DNA of 64,000 nt. It comes from an uncultured Desulfovibrio sp. GTDB taxonomy: Bacteria; Desulfobacterota; Desulfovibrionia; Desulfovibrionales; Desulfovibrionaceae. Below the pieces are notes generated by a model. That model searched no databases and had not been told where the DNA came from. It saw only the letters and a program-made list of their open reading frames with translations. The position numbers and the translations under genes are program-made. This document shows positions 59,536 through 64,000 of this stretch, in pieces; positions within the stretch are counted from its first letter, which is position 1; every line of letters starts with the position of its first letter. The stretch lies in the NCBI RefSeq assembly GCF_902477725.1, contig NZ_CABSIF010000013.1, positions 1-64,000 of the forward strand, given 5' to 3'.

Positions 59536-60992
59536 TAGTTCTCGATGCGGTAGTTCGGCGCTTCCTTCGTGATAACAACATCGTGGACATGGCTTTCGCG
59601 CAGGCCCGCAGGTGAAATTTCACAGAAGGTGGTGTTTTCAAAAAGATCGTTCAGATTGTGCGCGCCCACATAGCCCATGCCGGAGCGCAGGCCGCCCATG
59701 AGCTGGTACACAGCTTCCATGACCGGGCCGCGGTAAGGCACGCGGCCAACAATGCCTTCAGGCACGAGCTTTTTGCTTTTTTCCTGGAAGTAGCGGTCAG
59801 AGCTGCCATCCTTCATGGCGTCAATGGAACCCATGCCGCGATAAATCTTGTAGGTACGGCCCTGATACAGAATGGTTTCGCCGGGGCTTTCCTCGGTGCC
59901 GGCAAAGAGGGAGCCGATCATCACCGAGTGCGCGCCCACCACAAGGGCCTTGACGATATCGCCAGAAAACTTGATGCCGCCGTCGGCGATGCAGCAGCGG
60001 TCCATCTCGCGCGCGGCACGGCTGCCGTCCATAACGGCGGTAACCTGCGGCACGCCCACGCCAGCCACAATGCGGGTGGTGCAGATGGAGCCGGGTCCGA
60101 TGCCGATTTTGACGGAATCAGCGCCAGCTTCAAGAATGGCCTTGGCACCTTCGTAGGTGGCAACGTTGCCCGCCACGAGCTGGCAGTTGGGGAACGCGCC
60201 CTTGACCATGCGGATGGCGTTGAGCACGTTGAGCGAGTGGCCGTGGGCAGAGTCGAGCACCAGCACGTCCGCGCCAGCCTCGATCAGCTGTTCGGAACGG
60301 GATTCGCAGTCGCGCCCGATGCCGATGGCGGCGCCCACGCGCAAACGACCGTTGGAGTCTTTGCAGGCGTTGGGGTACTTCTGGACTTTGTCGATGTCCT
60401 TCATGGTGATGAGGCCGCGCAAGAGGCCTTCCTCATCCACTACCAGGAGCTTTTCGATGCGGTGTTCGTGCAGGTGACGCTTGGATTCTTCAAGCGAGGT
60501 GCCCATGGGCACCGTCACGAGGTTGGTGCTGGTCATCACTTCAGAAACGCGCACTGCCGCGCCGTCCTGCACAAAGCGCACGTCGCGGTTGGTAAGAATG
60601 CCCACCAGACGGCCATTCTCAACCACGGGCAAGCCCGACACGCGGAAGTCGGACATGAGGTCCAGGGCTTCCTGCACGGTGTTGTTGGGCGAAATGGTCA
60701 CAGGGTCAAGGATCATGCCGCTTTCGCTCTTCTTGACCTTTTCCACCTCAAGACGCTGCCGCGCAACAGGCATGTTCTTATGGATGATGCCGATGCCGCC
60801 CATGCGGGCCATGGAAATGGCCATGGCCGCTTCAGTCACGGTGTCCATGGCGGCGGAGAGCAGGGGGATGCGCAGGGGAATTTCGGGGGTGAGCCAGGTG
60901 GAGATGTCAACGGCGTCGGGGGTGATGTCCGAAAAGCCGGGGACTAGCAAAATGTCGTCGAAGGTCAGCGCCTTACCGCGATTGGTGAACAT
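59535..60992 (-). CDS. guaB: IMP dehydrogenase GuaB
   Basis: The enzyme oxidises IMP to XMP with NAD, the step before GuaA. The 485-residue protein starts MFTNRGKALTFDDILLVPG and has two CBS domains (about 95-205). The catalytic loop is GIGPGSICTTRIVAGVG with the active-site Cys, followed by YRGMGS and EGIVGRVPYRG. ATG 60992 follows GAGGACGTC. An upstream extension to 61061 is AT-rich and not credible. Confidence 0.97.
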   Translation of the reverse strand: MFTNRGKALTFDDILLVPGFSDITPDAVDISTWLTPEIPLRIPLLSAAMDTVTEAAMAISMARMGGIGIIHKNMPVARQRLEVEKVKKSESGMILDPVTISPNNTVQEALDLMSDFRVSGLPVVENGRLVGILTNRDVRFVQDGAAVRVSEVMTSTNLVTVPMGTSLEESKRHLHEHRIEKLLVVDEEGLLRGLITMKDIDKVQKYPNACKDSNGRLRVGAAIGIGRDCESRSEQLIEAGADVLVLDSAHGHSLNVLNAIRMVKGAFPNCQLVAGNVATYEGAKAILEAGADSVKIGIGPGSICTTRIVAGVGVPQVTAVMDGSRAAREMDRCCIADGGIKFSGDIVKALVVGAHSVMIGSLFAGTEESPGETILYQGRTYKIYRGMGSIDAMKDGSSDRYFQEKSKKLVPEGIVGRVPYRGPVMEAVYQLMGGLRSGMGYVGAHNLNDLFENTTFCEISPAGLRESHVHDVVITKEAPNYRIEN

Positions 60993-61628
60993 GACGTCCT
61001 CGTAATTAGCTGTGATAATTATGCAAATTATAATCCAAAAGACTATCCCCTTGTGCCCCATATGTCAATGATGGCAGCGCTCGCCAGCCCTTGTGTTGCA
61101 AGGGGCAGCGGGTACGCGGGATATTCCTGCCGGTGGCGGTTTCAGCGCTAAAGCATGAAGGCGTGCTTTACGTCCGGGCGGTGCATGTGCTGACTGCGCA
61201 AGGCCCGCAAGGCGGGGCGCGTCAGCTGGCAATCGTGTTTGCGCCGCTGGGTGAAGGTAAAGTCAGCGCGACCAGAAATCAGGGGCATGTAAGGGCTGTC
61301 TGCGCCCTTAGGCTACTGGTTTTTGTGTCAATCCGCTTGGGTATGCCGCAGTATGCCACAGCGTGGCGCGGCTGGTAGCATTGAATTGCGGCAGGGCGTG
61401 GCGCGCTGCTGTAGTTCAATGGGGTGCTGGCGGCGTACAGCTTTTAGCGAAAATTTGCAAGAGGCCCGCAGTGTGTTGTACGGTGCGGCTCAGCAGGCGG
61501 CCTTCTGAAAAGCCGGGCTTCGCGCGGGCATTCTGCGTCTAAGGCTTGACGTGGTGCATCAAACAGCCTATGAATCAGCACTTCGACCAATGCGCGGCTG
61601 CACTGTGTGAACAGCGGCTGCCGTAGGG
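60993..61628. other. Divergent region between guaB and ffh
   Basis: The left part is AT-rich and should hold the guaB promoter; on the minus strand TTGACA (61068-61063) is a plausible -35. The rest contains only short frames (for example 95 codons from 61091) without ribosome sites or domains. Because a terminator-like hairpin ends this stretch at 61652, a short rightward RNA may be made here. Confidence 0.4.
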
Positions 61629-61671
61629 AGGGCGCGAGAGCGCCGATTTTTTCGCCGCAGAGGCTGCGGCG
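61629..61671 (+). terminator. Terminator-like hairpin plus second hairpin in the ffh leader
   Basis: GGCGC-GAGA-GCGCC (61631-61644) is followed by GA and six T (61647-61652). A second stem CGCCGCAG-AGG-CTGCGGCG (61653-61671) follows at once and ends 13 bases before the ffh ATG. This may be an attenuator or the end of an upstream RNA. Confidence 0.55.
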
Positions 61672-61684
61672 CAATGGGGACTTC

Positions 61685-63229
61685 ATGTTCGAGAGCCTTT
61701 CCGACAGACTTTCAGGCGTATTCCGCACATTCAGCGGGCGCGGGCAGCTCACCGAAGAAAATGTGCAGGCTGGCCTGCGCGAGGTGCGCCTTGCCCTGCT
61801 TGAGGCGGACGTCAACTTCAAGGTCGTTAAAGACTTTGTGGAAAGCGTGCGCGAAAAGTGCCTGGGGCAAGATGTGCTCAAGGGCGTGAGCCCTGCCCAG
61901 CAAGTCATCAAGATTGTTAACGATGAACTTGTGCAGCTGCTTGGCGGCGAAACCGCCGGGCTGAATCTGCAAGGGCGCGAACCTGCGGTCATCATGCTTG
62001 TGGGCTTGCAGGGCTCTGGTAAAACCACCTCTGCGGGCAAGATCGCCAATATCCTGCGCAAGCAGAAGCTGCGTCCCTATCTGGTGCCAGCCGACGTCTA
62101 CCGTCCGGCGGCTATTGAACAGCTGACCGTGCTGTCCAAGCAGCTCGACATGCCTTGCTATCCCTCCACGGTGGACATGAACCCCGTGGACATTGCCAAG
62201 GCCGCGCTTGAAAAAGCCCGCGAAGAGCAGGCCACCGTGCTGCTGATCGACACCGCGGGCCGTTTGCATGTGGACGAACCGCTCATGCAGGAGCTGGCCG
62301 CCATCAAGCAGGCCGTGCAGCCGCAGGAAATCCTGTTTGTTGCCGATGCCATGACCGGTCAGGACGCCGTGACCGTGGCCGAAAGCTTTAACGAGCGCCT
62401 CGGCATTACCGGTGTGGTGCTCACCAAGATGGACGGCGATGCGCGCGGTGGCGCTGCACTCTCCATCCGCTCGGTTACGGGCGCGCCCGTCAAGTTTGTG
62501 GGCATGGGCGAAAAACTGTCGGAGATGGAAGTCTTCCACCCCGACCGTATCGCTGGCCGCATCCTCGGCATGGGCGACGTGCTCACCCTGGTTGAAAAGG
62601 CGCAGAGCGCCATCAACGCAGAAGAAGCCGAAGAACTGGCCCTCAAAATGAAGAAGGCCAGCTTTGATCTTGAAGATTTCCGCACTCAGATGCGCCGTAT
62701 CAAAAAGCTCGGCTCGCTCGACAGCATCCTTAAAATGATCCCCGGCATGGGCGGCCTGCGCGACAAGCTGGCCGAGGCCAGCGGGGCCATGCCTGAAAAG
62801 GAAATGGCGCGCACAGAGGCTATCATCAGTTCCATGACCATGGCTGAACGCCGCAATCCCGACATCCTCAACGGCAGCCGCAGGGCGCGCATAGCAAAGG
62901 GCGCAGGTGTTACTGTTGCCCAGGTTAACCAGCTTGTGCGCCAGTTTGAGCAGATGCGCCAGATGATGAAGGGCATGATGGGCGGCAAGGGTGCCAAAAT
63001 GCCCGCAATGCCGCGCATGCGTGGTATGCCCCCCGGTATGAACCTGCCCAAGGGACTTGGCGGTATGCCCAATCTTGGCGGCATGGGCGGAATGCCCGGC
63101 ATGCCGGGGATGGGTGGAATGCCTGGAATGCCCGGCATGGAAGGTATGCCCGGCGCTCGCGCTGGCGCAACCAAGGCTGCGCCCAAAAAGCGCAAGAAAA
63201 AAGAGCGCCCCAAGCGCAAGAAGAAGTAA
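61685..63229 (+). CDS. ffh: Signal recognition particle protein Ffh
   Basis: Ffh is the SRP54 GTPase that brings nascent membrane proteins to the inner membrane. The 514-residue protein has the N domain, the G domain (GLQGSGKTTSAGK, DTAGRLHVDE, TKMDGDARGG) and the M domain (about 300-430) with the RNA-binding SRRARIAKGAG segment. The C-terminal 70 residues are a Gly-Met-Pro repeat tail followed by a very basic end (KKRKKKERPKRKKK), longer than usual. ATG 61685 follows GGGGA. Confidence 0.96.
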   Translation: MFESLSDRLSGVFRTFSGRGQLTEENVQAGLREVRLALLEADVNFKVVKDFVESVREKCLGQDVLKGVSPAQQVIKIVNDELVQLLGGETAGLNLQGREPAVIMLVGLQGSGKTTSAGKIANILRKQKLRPYLVPADVYRPAAIEQLTVLSKQLDMPCYPSTVDMNPVDIAKAALEKAREEQATVLLIDTAGRLHVDEPLMQELAAIKQAVQPQEILFVADAMTGQDAVTVAESFNERLGITGVVLTKMDGDARGGAALSIRSVTGAPVKFVGMGEKLSEMEVFHPDRIAGRILGMGDVLTLVEKAQSAINAEEAEELALKMKKASFDLEDFRTQMRRIKKLGSLDSILKMIPGMGGLRDKLAEASGAMPEKEMARTEAIISSMTMAERRNPDILNGSRRARIAKGAGVTVAQVNQLVRQFEQMRQMMKGMMGGKGAKMPAMPRMRGMPPGMNLPKGLGGMPNLGGMGGMPGMPGMGGMPGMPGMEGMPGARAGATKAAPKKRKKKERPKRKKK

Positions 63230-63353
63230 CAATATTTACGGGGCAAGGAGCGCCGCCACGCGCGGCGATGAATCTCTTTGCGCCAGGGCTTCCCGCCCTT
63301 GCCCTTTCCCGGGCGCAACGCTAACATAACATCAATCAAAGGGAGTTGGACTC

Positions 63354-63593
63354 ATGGCAGTAAAGTTGAAATTGACCCGCCTCGGCAGCAAGAAGCACCC
63401 CTTCTACCGTGTGGTGGCCGCGAATGACGAAACCCGTCGTGATGGCCGTCCGCTGGAATTTCTGGGTTACTACAATCCCATGGTCAATCCGGCTGAAGTG
63501 AAGCTTGACGCTGGCAAGATCAAGGAATGGCTGGGTCGTGGCGCTGAGCCCACCAACACGGTGCGCGCTCTTATCAAAGAGCACCTGGGCTAG
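63354..63593 (+). CDS. rpsP: Ribosomal protein bS16
   Basis: The 79-residue small-subunit protein shows MAVKLKLTRLGSKKHPFYRV, ETRRDGRPLEFLGYYNP and a C-terminal GAEPTNTVRALI, all standard for bS16. AAAGGGAG precedes the ATG. It lies 124 bases after ffh and before a KH-domain gene, the common ffh-rpsP-khpA order. Confidence 0.97.
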   Translation: MAVKLKLTRLGSKKHPFYRVVAANDETRRDGRPLEFLGYYNPMVNPAEVKLDAGKIKEWLGRGAEPTNTVRALIKEHLG

Positions 63594-63760
63594 TTTATTG
63601 GGCTTATCTTTGCGGCAGCGCAGAGCCTACGGCAAATCTCTTTCAGGCATGCCCTGAAGGAGAACTTTGCTGCTGGCTGTTTTTTGGGAAAGCTCAGGCA
63701 ATATCTGTCCCGGTTCATCAGAACCGGCGGTGGTCTGCAAGCAGGCCCCGTTTGAGCCGG

Positions 63761-63779
63761 GGGCGCGCTTGGCGCGCCC
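63761..63779 (+). other. GC-rich hairpin between rpsP and the KH gene
   Basis: GGGCGCGC (63761-63768) and GCGCGCCC (63772-63779) pair around TTG with no T-run. It lies about 35 bases before the next ATG and may affect mRNA stability or translation. Confidence 0.45.
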
Positions 63780-63813
63780 GAGGCCCACTGGCTGACCCCC
63801 ACTGGAGGTACAC

Positions 63814-64000
63814 ATGAAGGCCCTGATAGAATACATTGCCAAATCCCTGGTGGATCATCCCGAAGAAGTGCAAGTCAGCGAAGTAGAAGGCGAGCAGACC
63901 ACGGTTCTTGAGCTCAAGGTCGCCAAAGAGGACCTGGGCAAGGTTATCGGCAAACAGGGGCGCACGGCCAGGGCCATGCGCACCATTCTGGGCGCCGCTT
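63814..64000 (+). CDS. khpA: KH-domain RNA-binding protein KhpA (partial)
   Basis: The first 62 residues are present before the window ends. MKALIEYIAKSLVDHPEEV and the KH motif GKVIGKQGRTARAMRTIL identify the small KhpA/YlqC RNA-binding protein, usually about 76 residues. It follows rpsP, as in many bacteria. GGAGG precedes the ATG. Confidence 0.93.
   Translation, partial: MKALIEYIAKSLVDHPEEVQVSEVEGEQTTVLELKVAKEDLGKVIGKQGRTARAMRTILGAA

Noticed and set aside
61091..61378. A 95-codon frame between guaB and ffh
   Set aside because: No ribosome site, no domain and no codon bias; it lies in a probable promoter and leader region.
61400..61440. tRNA-like string TAGTTCAATGGG
   Set aside because: It resembles a D-arm, but no acceptor stem, anticodon arm or T-loop can be completed around it.

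Overview
The window reads as a high-GC, strictly anaerobic sulfate reducer of the Desulfovibrio type, probably close to the D. desulfuricans group. The evidence is a D. gigas-type molybdenum aldehyde oxidoreductase of exactly the family length, a Desulfovibrio-type major porin, a hybrid-cluster protein with its CRP-family regulator, rubrerythrin, and many Fe-S and cysteine-cluster proteins. The genus is inferred from these families; no 16S or other marker RNA is present.

Layout. 1-11.2 kb: the tail of an unknown gene, an AT-rich gene-poor stretch, an iron-type alcohol dehydrogenase, thiC behind a TPP riboswitch, a TrkH/TrkA potassium uptake pair, an amino-acid decarboxylase with its antiporter, and a YgjP-type metalloprotease. 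11.3-12.6 kb: a small Gly-rich coiled-coil protein and rubrerythrin. 13-22.6 kb: a type I secretion set (TolC-type outer membrane protein, LapB-type ABC exporter, HlyD-type adaptor), followed by a membrane sensor with a degenerate HD-GYP domain and a glycosyltransferase. No secreted substrate is seen in the window. 22.7-31.1 kb: an EAL phosphodiesterase, an alanine-glyoxylate-type aminotransferase, and an iron/anion ABC importer with two different ATPases around one fused permease. 31.6-36.6 kb: the major porin, then hcp with a cupin gene and an HcpR-like regulator. 36.7-39 kb: a Wza-like export protein and a lipoprotein.

39.3-51.9 kb is the most distinctive region. A MoeA-like protein and the aldehyde oxidoreductase are followed by eight genes, most of them overlapping by one to four bases: a multidomain Fe-S oxidoreductase, a small CxxC protein, a SAM methyltransferase, a C_GCAxxG_C_C protein, a radical SAM protein, a PaaK-like AMP ligase, a MocA-like nucleotidyltransferase fused to an HD hydrolase, and a histidine phosphatase. 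Together they look like a dedicated cofactor-synthesis or enzyme-maturation pathway with no known product.

52-64 kb: a YkgJ-type cysteine-cluster protein, an MdtJI-like small multidrug resistance pair behind a structured leader that can hide its ribosome binding site, then a leftward operon guaA-tatB-tatC-hisB-lipoprotein-hisA with guaB upstream. The window ends with the rightward housekeeping genes ffh, rpsP and the start of a KH-domain gene.
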